A stretch of DNA of 64,000 bases from Adiantum capillus-veneris (taxonomy: Eukaryota > Streptophyta > Polypodiopsida > Polypodiales > Pteridaceae), in contig CM043971.1 of the NCBI GenBank assembly GCA_014529385.2, positions 94,899,840-94,963,839 on the forward strand, read 5' to 3'. Below, piece by piece: positions 11,721 to 22,721 of this stretch; within the stretch, counting starts at the first letter, position 1; each line of letters begins with the position of its first letter. Made by a program: the position numbers and the translations under genes. The notes under the pieces are model-generated. The model was not told where the DNA came from and did no database searches. It was given only the letters and a program-made list of their open reading frames with translations.

Positions 11721-12535
11721 TATCCATCCCATGTGTTTGTCTCTCTGTGTTGATTTTCTGTCTTTAATCCAAACCGGATCATTGACTTTGACTAAATTGC
11801 TCTGAACAAACACTTGCTTGAATTTACTTTTCTTTCTTGAGTACTTTGACTGAAATATCTTTGATTTTTTGGGTGTCTCCTTAGAGGTCTCAATTGGGTC
11901 AGCAATTGACTTGAAGTTTTGAAAGCCTGACTTGCTTGAAGAAGCTGGTCCATGGGGGTTCTTTGATATAGAGGCATATGATGTCACACCTTTTGTGCTA
12001 ATCGGTAGAAGTTCCACTTTAGCTTTACCTTTGTCTACAAGATTTTTCTTCGATTCTTGTAACTTTTGCAACTTTGAATTTAGCATCAACGGTACTTGGA
12101 ATTGTTGCTTGCTACCTCTTGGAAAAGAGAGCATTAGCATTTTATCTTCTTTGTAGGCCTTGTGTTGGTCTAACCACTGATGTCCAAGGATGACATCTAC
12201 AAGCATTGAAGGCTTCACCTGAAATTTTACTTGCTCTTCATGATTTTGGATGCTAAGGGTAGCAACCTATTCTTCTTGACTTGTAGCCTTACCATGATTT
12301 CTCTGTTACCCGACTTTCCCTGAGTAATCTCTAGAATAATCCGGATGTTTTCTGCAACCATATTGCACTTTTCTTCTTTATCCAGTAGAGCATTGCATCT
12401 GACACTTGCTCCTTTTGTACTGCCGAGAACTATAGCTATTCTCATTGCTAGTTCTATTGTCAATAAGATCTTCCATTTGAATTGTGCTTGAGGACTTTCT
12501 GCTGTCGTTCGCGGGTGACCAGTCTTCGTCTTCAT
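11670..12535 (-). pseudogene. Retropepsin-like domain with destroyed active site
   Basis: Two overlapping frames make up a retroviral-type aspartic protease fold. The N half (12227-12535) has VRCNALLDKEEKCNMV where the family has LLDSGA; the C half (from 12218) has VDVILGHQWLDQHKA, the usual (V/I)ILG..WL flap-to-end motif. The catalytic Asp remains but the Ser-Gly of the DSG triad is replaced by Lys-Glu, so proteolysis is not expected. A frame change at about 12220-12227 separates the halves. The domain is followed by a Ser/Lys-rich linker (GKAKVELLPIS, KKSKFKQVFV). It sits near the 3' end of the element, where integrase normally ends. Confidence 0.5.
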
Positions 12536-12790
12536 TCTTTGTTGTCTGTGATGATTGCGTCATGTTTGCATTCTGTATCTCTAACATCTTCTGGGCCATT
12601 TCCATTCCCATTATGATATCGTCTGGCATATGTTTTGCTATGATCACATGGAATTGAGCTATGATTATTTGTGAATTTACTTCAATGGTGGTGGAGATGA
12701 TTCCCTTACATTTTAATGGTTTGTTTCCTGATATGCTCACAAATTCAGGAGCATCTTCTAGCTGTGGTTGGCCACATGTTTTCTAAGTGC
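12378..12790 (-). pseudogene. Second retropepsin-like half domain
   Basis: The minus strand reads FVSISGNKPLKCKGIISTT, then a beta-rich stretch and MPDDIIMGMEMAQKM, matching the C-terminal half of a retropepsin (..DIILGMDFL..). A Glu/Asp/Ser-rich linker (KNEDEDWSPANDS) leads into the next protease-like domain. The N half with a DSG would be expected above 12790 but is not recognisable. Two protease-like units in tandem are unusual for a gypsy polyprotein. Confidence 0.35.
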
Positions 12791-13500
12791 GAAAAGACAC
12801 GAGGTTCTTGTCTAATTGAAAATCTAGCTTTACTTCTCTTGACAAATTTTCTTCGTTTTCATCAACAGTGTTGTACTTGATCATCTCAGGATTTCTTTCT
12901 GTATTGACTGCTTTTGTTGCGGCAGCGTCCTTTGGTTGAGCTTTATCTGCATTTTCTTTGCTTTGACCACCTGCTTTCGTTGATGTCGACTCGTATGATT
13001 GTGATAGTGCACTTTTTGTTTGCAATTGATGAGAATTATCTACCTGCATTTGAGTAACCTTTTATCTTAATAAATCCACTGTACTTTCTGGCAGAATCTG
13101 TCCCTTCGGAGGAGATTTTGGTGGTGACCTTTGTATAGCTTTTTGGAATTTTTCTTCTATTGACTTTGACTTTTTTGTCACCTATTCTGGCAGCTTGAGA
13201 CTTTGCATCATCTTCATATATTCCTTGACTTCAGTCTTACCATCCATAGGGGTTTGTACAAGATCATGATCTTGCAGATATTTGTTATCATGTGCATCTT
13301 GAGATGCATATGTGAGCTTGATCACATGTAACTGTTTGAACACTATTGTATTTGTCGGCTTTTGACTTTGATCTGTGGAGATCAGCTATAACTTCTGCCC
13401 TTGATGATCTTCATAAAGGCATTTATCTTTAGATTCTGATGGAATCTGGGTCAATTGGAAACTTCCAACAACCATATGATCTTTCAATGGTTTCTTCCTT
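12783..13500 (-). pseudogene. Gln/Lys-rich low-complexity ORF upstream of the protease-like region
   Basis: The frame 12783-13049 is rich in Gln, Ser, Lys and Glu (STKAGGQSKENADKAQPKD) and reads into the protease-like region after a stop. Above 13050 the reading is broken. No RT, RNase H or integrase is visible, so the body of the element has been lost or lies elsewhere. Confidence 0.3.
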
Positions 13501-13509
13501 GAAGGGGTT

Positions 13510-14960
13510 TGTTGGTGTTGCATTTTTTTTGGGAGCCGACGCCATATGTGCATTTTATCTCCAAGTGTATTGCATCTTCACCATGCTGCACTCATCTACA
13601 CTCACTTAATCACCATGCACGCTATTATCGCATTATTGATGCTCTTGATCTTGTTCGAGGAAGATTTGGCCGTTTTGCAGTGCTCAAAGACCAAAGAATT
13701 TTAAAGATGATGATGATGTCAAAAGAGAAAGCCGAGCAAAAAGAATTTTGGATAGCTCCCACCAAAAAGGACCCTCGCTAACATTCATTGATAGTGTTAA
13801 TTTTTGTATACTAAGGTTGTATTTTAAAGATGACTTAAAGAAAAATAAACCAATAGGTGCCTTTTGTTGGTGACTGCTCGTGGAAGAGAAGAAGGGGAGA
13901 GCATCCCATTGTTCAGGGCCGGCTGCTAGGGAAGCACGTAGTGAGCATTCTTGAGAGCATACATTGTTTACAGTGTGTGTATGTATTTTCCTATTGCAAA
14001 CCAAGCCAAAGCAAAAGGGGACTCGAGGGCTCGGCCCTGTTGAAACCGAGACCAGGGGGAAAGAAGGAGAGTGAGAGAGAGAACCTCTCCGTGCGGGCTA
14101 GAAAGAGAAAAAAAAGGAGTGATTGAAAGAGAGAGAGAGGGCTTTGCACTGAGCATAAACGAGCTTGGGTCCAAGAGGAAGAGAGAGAAGTAGAGAGAGA
14201 GCGCGAAAGTGCCAAAAGCATGAGTGAGAGAGAGAGTGAAGTTGCATCTAAATTAAAGGGGAGAGAGTGGCTCACCGTCAAACGGTGAGAGGTGCCCTCC
14301 CACTATTTTTTTATTACATTCGCAGATTTCAAGCATTATTACAAAGACGGCCATCGAAGCTTCTACTACTGTCAAACCGCACAAGCGAAGGCGCAACGAT
14401 CGCCATTAAAGTGAAGACTCCTTGCTTGGCTATTCGCACACTTCACGCACTGTCATTTTCATATAGCCACTCGTAGCAAACTTCCGTGAAAAGTTGTAAT
14501 TTAACAAAAATAGTGAATCTTTGTAAAATTTAATCCTCGAGGGTCGTGAGAATCACTCTGAACCTCGGCATCGAGTTTCGACTTTCGACGTAGCGATTTC
14601 AAAGATAAGTTTTTCTCTCCTTTGCTCCATTTTGATATAAAAACAAAGCAAATATTTGTAAAAGCAATTTTCGCTCAAACATCATAACATAAACACAGTT
14701 CACGTTGTGAGCGTGATGAAAACACACACAGCACCTCTATAACGACCCGACACACACTCTTGGGAAGATACACACACACACTATGGGGCACCACTCGGCT
14801 TAGACAACACACCTGGTCGAGAGAGGGAACACACCTCCGGAGTGAGAGGAGAGAGACTATCCACTTGCCCACTCCACACACACACACACACACACCCAAA
14901 AAACTCAGCTCGAAAGAGGAGAATTTCTGATGTTTAGATACAATTGAGCTTGGGCCAACA
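13510..14960. other. Intergenic or decayed repeat sequence, no gene seen
   Basis: Contains GA-rich stretches (14070-14240), a short (CA)n at 14876-14894 and AT-rich spacers. Reading frames on both strands are composition artefacts (Ser/Leu or Arg/Glu). It lies outside the Tat-type element's LTR (14965-15850). Confidence 0.4.
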
Positions 14961-14964
14961 CCAA

Positions 14965-15850
14965 TGGGGCAAATAGCTCACACAATATGGGTAAAATAAG
15001 CCATATACAATCACAAACTAGAGCAGAAACTTCGCTCATAGGAGAAACTTACGCAGAAAAACAGCAGGAAAAGAGTGAGGCATTTGGCAAAATGGACAGC
15101 GCCATCGCGTCCGGAACGGCCCAAAACCCCAGTCTACAATGTCAAAGTGCTCAAATCCGACCTCGGATGAGCAGTTTACGGCCAAAACAGGCTCCAAAAA
15201 CCCCAAAAACACACCTGCGGCTGTTCCTCCTCTCTTGTGCACGTTTTTTCTGGTCTTCTCACAGTTTTTTCAGTTCCCACACGTAGATTTATTAGTTGGG
15301 CACCCTTGGCCTTTTAGATGACCTCAAACGGACCCCGAACAGGCCAAAAACTGACCTCGTAGTGCATAGTTGTCACCCTGCTGCATCCATGCGCACACCT
15401 GGCACTCAAATTTTTCCAATAATGCATCCTGTCACAACGTGAAGTGGACCCAAAAAGTGGTCCTAATGATGACCTTTCTGCATAACTCTCACAAGAAAAC
15501 ACCACTTTGTGTCCGTATTCTTCCACGTGCAAATATTGACCCCGTTCGGCCTCCTGACGCCACTCGATGCCATCTGATGCACCTGCTTACCTCATGTCGT
15601 CGGCCCGCAAATAGCTTCCTCAATAAGTTTTACGCGCTACCAACTCCTCCTTATTGTAGAAAAAACACAGTGGTACTGGTAATAGTGAAAATCGATGCAC
15701 TATGTACACCCTGTCCTACCTGTACACATGTGGGCCCCACGTAACCCCCTAGCTCTGAAAAATGGGCAATTCATTATTTGATGCACCATGCATGTATATG
15801 TACATATGCGCAATCCCTTGCTCCAAAAAACTTCTGACATAATTTGCCCA
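14965..15850 (-). repeat. 3' LTR of the Tat-type gypsy element
   Basis: On the plus strand it starts TGGGGCAAAT and ends AATTTGCCCA, giving inverted termini of about 9 bp with TG..CA ends (886 bp). It is followed directly by TCCCCTAGCC, the complement of a polypurine tract, and the integrase ORF stops 18 bp further on. This is the expected order for the 3' end of a minus-strand element. A possible target duplicate to look for is the flanking ACCAA (14960-14964). The 5' LTR is not in the window. Confidence 0.6.
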
Positions 15851-15860
15851 TCCCCTAGCC
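15851..15860 (-). promoter_or_regulatory. Polypurine tract of the Tat-type element
   Basis: Minus strand GGCTAGGGGA precedes the LTR start TGGGCAAATT. Confidence 0.5.
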
Positions 15861-15867
15861 TGCTAGA

Positions 15868-17265
15868 TCATTCATGATCAGCAGCAGCAAAGAGAGATAT
15901 GAGACTCGCTGCATCACAGGTCTCCTTATCCCTCACCAACACTGCTTGATCCACAGACAGCTCATCTTGCTCCACCATCATCAATCTAGCATGATACAAT
16001 TTAAGACGCAATTCATTTACCCTTGACTTATGTAGAACACCATCCAGGTTAGCCAGCTGATATGTGCCATTTGGAAAACACTCCACTACCTTGAAAGGGC
16101 CTTCCCACTTAATTTTAAACTTCTTTTGGAAGGTGTTGTCCAGCTTACTGTTGTAGCGCAAAACCAAGTCATGTTTCTTGATACCCTTACTTTTGACTTG
16201 TTCATTTATCTTTGCCAAAGCCTTATCCTGCATCTGCCCATAATGCTCCAATGCGCTCATCCTATCCAACTGGACCTCTTGTAACTGCAAGAGCCTCTCT
16301 TTGAATGCATCACTAGGCGGCCCAAGCAACTTCTCTAACATTTTGACCGCAGGCAACTCTACCTCCACAGGCAATAGTGCTTCCTTTCCATACACCAAAT
16401 GAAATGGAGTAAACCCTGTACCTGTCTTCACCTAAGTACGGTAAGCCCATAATGCACTAGGCAATTCCAAATCCCAATTCTTTCCTTGGTGCTCTGTCAC
16501 TTTAGAAAGAATTTGTACCAACTCACCATTGAATCTTTCATTTAAGCCATTACACTGCGGGTAATAAGGAGTGGTATGCTGGTGCCTAATCTTCATCTTT
16601 GTGCATAAGAAGTCTAGCAGTTTAGCTCTAAATCTTGGCCCCTTATATGAAAGTAGCTCTAATGGCACCCCAAACTTGCAACATATTTCATCATACACAA
16701 ATTTTGCCACATCCTTTGCAGTGATCTGTTTTACTGCTATAGCCTCTGCCCATCTAGAGAGATAGTCCACTGCCGTCAAGATATAGCTTTTGCCCCTGCT
16801 TGTGATAGGTAACGGGCCTATTGCATCAATCCCCCACTTTTCAAACACATCAAACGCCATAATGGTTTTTCGTAGCTCTGGCTTCAACACTCTCTTCCCA
16901 AATGCTTGACACCTATTGCAAGACCTACACCAATGGTGAACATCCTTGTGCAAACTAGGCCATACATACCCCTCTTGCAAAATCTTATGCAAGGTGATCT
17001 TTAGAGAAAAATGGCCACCACATGCGCCTTCATGATTCTCTTCCAACACTCTGTAAAGCTCCTCCCGCCAAGGTACACGTCTCAACACGAGATCAGCCCC
17101 TTTCATGTATAAGACATCACCAATCAATTTGTACATGTATGCTCTACGCACAAAGCCATACTTCTTAGACTTCTGAATCTCCTTTGGAATGATTCCTATT
17201 AGCAAAAACTCCTCTTCTTGAGCCAAACTTTCCCGGCCATGATAAAGAGGTAAAGTGGTCCCCAA
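15868..17265 (-). pseudogene. Ty3/gypsy integrase (Tat-type element)
   Basis: Two frames in the same register, 16432-17265 and 15868-16431, are separated by one TAG after LWAYRT. Domains in order: HHCC zinc finger (HEGACGGHF ... CRSCNRCQ, about 16905-17030), catalytic core (GIDAIGPL, then SYKGPRF, then NGLNERFNGEL), and a GPY/F-type C-terminal module (KIKWEGPFKVVECFPNGTYQL). Integrase joins the element's DNA to the host chromosome. In the family the second catalytic Asp is in S-D-(R/K)-G-P; here it is Tyr (LLSYKGP), so together with the stop the copy is inactive. It is preceded by RNase H and followed by the PPT and 3' LTR. Confidence 0.88.
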
Positions 17266-17700
17266 TCATACCTTGAGCTGCTTCATGTGCTTCTCCATTT
17301 AGAGCACGTTCAATGTGTCTGATGCTCCATGCTTCAAACTTTTTTAACAGGCCTTTAATTCTGAAGCACATTTCCTTCAATGAGGTGTTCTTGCTCTTCC
17401 ACACACCCAACACTTGCTTCACAACTAACAAGGCATCACCTTTATGCTCAACCTTCTAACCCCATGCTTCAAACAAATGTGTAATCCGGCTTCCAGAGTA
17501 GCATATTCAGCCTCATTGTTACTATGAGCATCCAATTTGAACCCTCTCTTGCATACTAGCTTCCCCTCTGGATCATAAAGTGCTATACCCCCTGAAGCTA
17601 CATCATGGATCTTTCTGTATGAACCATCAAAGAACAACACATGTGCATTGCTGATCTGTGGCACTTCTTCAACTACCTTTCTCACCACCTCTTCCTTAAC
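17165..17700 (-). pseudogene. Additional (archaeal-like) RNase H domain
   Basis: Downstream of the normal RT-linked RNase H the polyprotein has a second one: VLFFDGSYRK, ASGGIALYDPEGKL, HSNNEAEYATLEAGL, then after a frame change at about 17428 LLKKFEAWSIRHIERALNGEAHEAA. The D..S, E, D and (N/E)..AD/AH arrangement is the aRNH found as an extra domain in plant Tat-lineage gypsy elements. It cleaves the RNA of RNA/DNA hybrids in the family. The frameshift between VMPC and LVVKQVLG inactivates the reading. Its presence places this element in the Tat group. Confidence 0.75.
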
Positions 17701-18126
17701 AATAAGGGGATTCTCCTTGTAGGTCAACAAATCAGCTAGGGTAGCCCTTGTACTATCTTCCACTAGAAAAGAGAACTCAAACTCTTGCAGCTCAATTACC
17801 CATTTCTTCACCACATTTGACATGTTAGTACCATTAATTAACTGTGGCAAAAAGGCATAACTCGTCAAGAAAACAAAAGGCCGTGGTAGCAAGTAATGAC
17901 GAAATCGTCGACAAGCAAATATTACACTGGCCATCACTAGCTCTACTTCCGAGAACTTTCTCTCCGCTACCAACTTCACTCGGCTTGCACAATACACTGG
18001 CCTCATATAATGGCTGCCCTTCCCCTTTTTCAATAGCATGGCTCCAATGGCATCATCCCCTACTGAGGGATTTACATAAAAAAACTTTCTCCCAATCAGG
18101 AGCCTGCATGGCTGACAAACCCCCAA
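17700..18126 (-). pseudogene. RT-linked RNase H domain
   Basis: This segment follows the RT palm after a frame change near 18050-18130. It has FYVNPSVGDDAIGAMLLKKG, YCASRVKLVAERKFSEVELV, FRHYLLPRPFVFLTSYAFL and the connector VKKWVIELQEFEFSFLVED. The family has (D/S)AS at the first position and TDH at the third acidic site; here they read NPS and TSY, so catalytic residues are lost. It would degrade the RNA template during reverse transcription. The duplicated aRNH follows it. Confidence 0.75.
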
Positions 18127-19351
18127 ACACCTCTTTCACCTCTTGAAACACTTCTTCACACTTGTCATCCCATTGCAATGGAACATGCTTTGCCACTTGT
18201 TGTAATGGATAAAGAATCTGAGAAGAAAATGGAATAAACCTTGCCATGTACTTAACTTTGTGTATAAAGGTTGCCAATTGCTTCGTACTCGTAGGTGATG
18301 GAAGAAGAATAATAGACTTAACCTTATCTGGATCAGCCTCAATGCCATTTTCTGACACCATATGGCTCAATAACTTCACCCTTGGCTGTGCTAGATGACA
18401 TTTCTTTGGATTTAGTTGTCCTCCACATTCATCATATCGAGCCAATACCATCTGCAGCTTCTCATGGTGTTCAGCCCTACTGCTATAGACACAGAAGTCA
18501 TCCATAAAAGCTTTAACACAACTACCAATGAATGGTTCCAACACCCAATTTGCTCTCTCTTGATAGAAGGAAGGTCCATTTGACAACCCAAATGGCAATA
18601 CTGTGTAGCAATAGCAGCCCCATGGTGTAATAAAAGTTGTCTTTGTGCGGTCTTTAAGAGCAATCTTCAATTGAAAATAGCCTGAAAAACCATCACACAC
18701 ACTGTACCTCTCATAACCTGCCACTGAATCCAAGATCTGATTGATGAATGGAAGAGGATATGGGTTCTTCTTAGTGGCTGCGTTTAAGGGTTTAAAATCT
18801 AAACAAATTCTCCACTTCCCATCCTTCTTTGGACTGACTACAACTGGACTCACCCATTCTGTGGTCTCCACAGGGACTATGAACCCTGCCTTCAATAACT
18901 TGTCCACCTCTTCTCGCAAGGCTTCCATTTGCTCTTGACCCATCCTTCTTAGCCTTTGCCGCACTGGCTTAGCACCTTCTTTCAGCTCTATATGCATCTC
19001 TTCTCCCTTGAACCCTCTTATCTCTTCATTTGAAGTAATGAACAAATCAGAAAAACTAGCCAGCATGTGCAAATATATATCCTTCTCCATAGTTGAGAGG
19101 TCTCCACTGATCATTTGTGTCATCAATTCCTGCTTCTTTGACAACTCAACCTTGGTTTGCATCAGCCCTTCAATCACTTCATAAGGCCCTTCACTTTCAT
19201 CTTCAACCTCGTTCGCAAATGCAACTAAACCAAACTCCTGGATTTCTTTGTCCATCAAAAGAAATGCAACATCAGCATCCTCATCATTGCTGGTAGTGCA
19301 AGTAATAAAATCTAACAAGTTTAGATTCTGCAAGTGACTAATAATTAACAA
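18053..19351 (-). pseudogene. Ty3/gypsy reverse transcriptase
   Basis: One long frame of 432 codons (its first codon is TTG, so the true start lies upstream or is lost). Motifs in order: HIELKEGAKPVRQRLRRMG, EEVDKLLKAGFIVPVETTEW, SPVVVSPKKDGKWRICLDFK, YPLPFINQI, SVCDGFSGYFQLKI, VLPFGLSNGPSFYQ, FMDDFCVYS (the catalytic F/YxDD box) and LNPKKCHLAQP. The RT copies the element RNA into DNA. Motifs are essentially complete. Protease and gag are missing upstream, where the sequence changes to a minisatellite at 19380. The element is therefore a 5'-truncated copy. Confidence 0.9.
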
Positions 19352-19374
19352 ATTTATGTTTTGGTGTGTCTTTA

Positions 19375-19570
19375 CTTACACTAATTAGTGTGTGTAAAGA
19401 ACACATGCACAAATTAGTGTGTGTAATTAGTGTGTAAAGAACGTACACATGCACTAATTAGTGTGTAAAGAACGTACACATGCACTAATTAGTGTGTGTA
19501 ATTAGTGTGTGTAATTAGTGTGTGTAATTAGTGTGTGTGTGCATGCGTGTGTATGAGTGTATGCATGTGT
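19375..19570. repeat. Minisatellite of ATTAGTGTGTGTA-type units
   Basis: Repeated ATTAGTGTGTGTA blocks alternate with AAAGAACGTACACATGCACTA, giving a short higher-order array, and end in a (GT)n-like tail. It contains CACTAATTAGTG palindromes and marks the point where the Tat-type element ends. Confidence 0.8.
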
Positions 19571-19772
19571 GTGTATGCATGTGAAAAAATAAAAAAACAT
19601 AACAACAAAACTTACATGGAATTGAAGCGCTTGTTGGGAGAGGGTAGGAGAGTGGAAGAGTAGAGATGGAGGTAGAACTCAAGGTTGTGAGGTTCGCGCT
19701 CTCGGCTTCTGTGGAGAAGACGATGAAATTCAAATTTTAGGGCTTTGAACTTTGCGGGGCACGCAGGTGCCC

Positions 19773-19781
19773 CTATTTATA
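19773..19781 (-). promoter_or_regulatory. TATA-box-like site firing towards lower coordinates
   Basis: Minus strand TATAAATAG, about 30 bp before GGGCACCTGCGTGCCCC and a 5' exon-like stretch that ends at ATTCCATGTAAGTTTTG (GT donor at about 19616 on the minus strand). It lies beside the CACTA subterminal repeats, so it may be an element promoter directed outward. No matching downstream exon was identified. Confidence 0.35.
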
Positions 19782-19794
19782 AAAAAATTTGAAA

Positions 19795-19870
19795 TTTGAT
19801 TTTCCGCTCCTATTACCGCGAGCATTACCGCATCTCTTACCGTAAACATTACCGCGTATATTACCGCGGC
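19795..19870 (+). repeat. CACTA subterminal repeats, left side
   Basis: Five closely spaced copies of (A)TTACCGC or TTACCG in one orientation: CCTATTACCGCGAGC, CATTACCGCATC, TCTTACCG, CATTACCGCG, TATTACCGCGG. The same motif occurs inverted at 22965-23100 and 32040-32275. In CACTA elements such subterminal motifs bind the TNPA-type protein. A matching CACTA terminus was not found to the left, so the left end may be lost. Confidence 0.6.
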
Positions 19871-19894
19871 GCAAATTCGGGCCAAATAAACAGA

Positions 19895-22721
19895 TGGCCA
19901 CGTTCTGACATTATTACTATTGATCCTCACAATCTATTGGTACTATGTTTTTTATAAAATATATATAAAATGAAAGTATTTCTAGTACTTTAAAATTGAC
20001 ATTTTTACCTAAATGGTTAATTTTTACTTTTTACTGATATTTTATTGACATTCTTTGGTAATTTGATTTTAATTAGTGCTTGGGATGATTTTGGCCTGTC
20101 CACTGAACCGGATAGATCACGGTGGTTGGCCGAGCGATTACCATGCCCATGTGTGCGGTGCAAATGCGCCATTTCTCGACTTCGACGGATATGCTTGAGC
20201 CATGTAGAAGATTATGGACTATGGGACGATCCTTGCAAGCGTGCACAGATGGAAACAAACGATCCGCGAATTGTTGCGGCTATTGACGTCACCCCACATT
20301 GGCGTGTGGTCCGGGTGGAGGAGGGGAAAGGAGGGTGGAAGAGCGCATGCGCCAGGAATCCATTAGAGAGGGAGGAAGCACATCAAATCAGCCAAGTACT
20401 GTTGCTCCCTCTTATCCGAGTGACCACATCCCATCTCCTTACGTGGATGCAGAAGACGACCATTTCCATAGAATGGTTGAGGATCTCTTTGCACGAGAGG
20501 AGGAGCATGAACCAGAGTGTGCATGCGAAGAAGCTTTCGAGCGAACGAGGAGTGAGCTACTCGATTCGGCACACACCGCACTATATGTTAGATGCTCTTA
20601 CTCCATTTTAAGGGCTTCTCTCGAAGTCCTTAACCTTCAGGCGATGTTTGGATGGAGCAATGCTAGTGTCGACACACTTTTGAGGTATGTTTACAGATTG
20701 TGAAGGATGCTTGTGGAGTGCATAAATTAGCTTCTAATGTACTTTCTTCTTGTGATAGGTTTCTAGGAAAGATGCTGCCAGCTGGCAATCACATGCCAGA
20801 GAACAGACGAAAAACCAAAAACCAAAAAGGGTGGCTCCACTCAATTGTATGGATTGAAATCCCATGATTGGCATAAAATCCTTCAGGTAAGAGTAGAACA
20901 ATTTGTGGTGTCTATGTGTCCTTATATATAGGTTGACATTCACTAAGATGTTTTATTGCTTGTAGTTTGTACTTCCCATAACTATTAGTGGTTATGGGGA
21001 CACTAAGGTGAAGGCTACAATATTCAAAGTGGGTGAGATTGTGAGGTAATGGGTTTTTTTCAAGTACTATATCATGTTGTGCATGCATGAACTTTGGAAA
21101 TTTTTTTCATCTACTATATAACGTTTTCCCTGTAGATTTGTGAGCTCCAAGGAGATAGAAGTAGAAGCCATACCAGTAGCCCATCAGCTAGAAGTAGAGG
21201 CAGTGTGTGCTATTGAGGATGCATTCCCACGTACAATCCTTGTTAGCCAAATACACCTATTGCTTCACCTTGTTGAGGAGATTGCATTTTGTGGGGTGGT
21301 TCACTCTAGATGGATGTTCTTCTTGGAGAGATTCTTGAAGACTTTAAAGAATTTTGTTAGATTGAGGTCATAACCGGAGGTATGCAAAATAAATACAATA
21401 TAGATAGCATTTAAATGCTATGGAGTTACTAATAAAAATATGTGGTTTTAATGTTTTCACGCGAGCATGGCAGAAGGTTGGGTGGTGCAAGAGGCATTTG
21501 TGTATGTCTCACAGTATCTCATCACAGTGGATCCATCATTGCCTTGTTTGTGGAGTGAAGAAGAGGATCCTAGGAAGCACTCAACCATTCCCAGTGGAAA
21601 AGGCTCACTCTTGGTCATGGATAGAGAGTTTCATGCCATAGTCAAGAACTACTCTTTACTCAATGCCACTATCATGACCAAATGGGTCAATATGTACTTG
21701 GAAGCCCGCGCAGCTAGAGAAAGGGATAGAGATGCATGGAAGAGGTCCCATGGAGGCAGACGTGCACCTCCTTTTCCTAAAGAGCTTGCAAAATATCCTG
21801 ACTTGATTCAAGTAGAGTGGATCCATAATGCCATGACCAATGCCAAAGCACAAGGAGAACAAATAAGCCCTAAAGAATGGGAGTATGCGTGAGGATGCTT
21901 GCGCAAGGTGAGTGTGTATATGTTATGTATGCATGTATGCAAATCACTTAATGAAATGCGATGTAACCTCTTATGCATTGTGATTGTAGGGTCTCATTTT
22001 CAACTCCATTTGGTCCGAAGGCGGACATTTTCGCACCCGCAAGATAGATGAGCGTCGGACCACTAATGATTGTGGCGTGATGGGAAACTTTGACACAACA
22101 ACAGATGAGGTCAGATATTGTGGTACTATAGAGAGAATAATCAAAGTGGATTTCAGATCTTTTCACAAAATCCTCTTTGAGTGTCGATGGTTTACGAGTG
22201 AGGTCAAAAGACATGAAAATGGGCTCATTATGGTGGATTCCACCCAATTCCATCGGGGAAAAACTGACAACTTGGTGTATCCTAGTAGTTGCGAGCAGGT
22301 AATTTAGGCTATGTGCAATTAACTTAAATTAAAAATTTAAGTTATGTATATCAGCTTATTCTTAGTGTGTGACGTACAGGTCTTTTATGTGCCATGTATA
22401 TTTCAAAGAAGACTTTGGTATGTCATTCCAGTCACGCCGTGGGGTAGATTTATCTTTGCAGAGACGGGCATTGAGCCAGTAATTGATCCCATCATACCAT
22501 CACCACAAGATGCGGAGGAAGATGTAGTAGAAGTTGAAGAAGGTCAGCCAAGCCTTGCAAATAGTCATCTTGAGGAGGAGGAAGAGGGAGAAAGCGATGA
22601 TGATTCTACAGGAGGTGATGGAGAGGAGGAAGAATCTCTAAATTTGTTTATTGATTTGAATACTATGGGTCTAAATATGGATCCTAGTGTTTGTAGAGAT
22701 CTTATACAAGATGAGAATTAA
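19895..22721 (+). pseudogene. CACTA (En/Spm) TNP2-type transposase, core deleted
   Basis: Domains in order: transposase-associated zinc domain (CPCVRCKCAISRLRRICLSH, 20140-20200), N-terminal TNP2 stretch (FGWSNASVDTLLR ending at 20684; intron 20685-20758; FLGKMLPAGNHMPE), then YGLKSHDWHKILQ at 20848-20886. Introns 20887-20965 and 21046-21135 have GT..AG ends. The DUF4218 part follows (EDAFPRTILVSQIHLLLHLV, WMFFLERFLKTLKNFVRL), then MAEGWVVQEAFVYVSQYL (21467 on) and a DUF4216 part (YCGTIERIIKVDF, VFYVPCIFQRRLWYVI) with an acidic tail to 22721. The several hundred residues of catalytic core normally between GNHMPE and GLKSHD are absent, and frameshifts (about 20300-20390, 20815-20850) and stops (about 21370, 21891) occur. 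It cannot cut DNA itself. Confidence 0.85.

Noticed and set aside
14675-14899. Minus-strand ORF with Val-Cys repeats
   Set aside because: Arises from the (CA)n tract at 14876-14894.
20363-20581. Minus-strand ORF opposite the CACTA transposase
   Set aside because: Shadow of the TNP2 coding strand.
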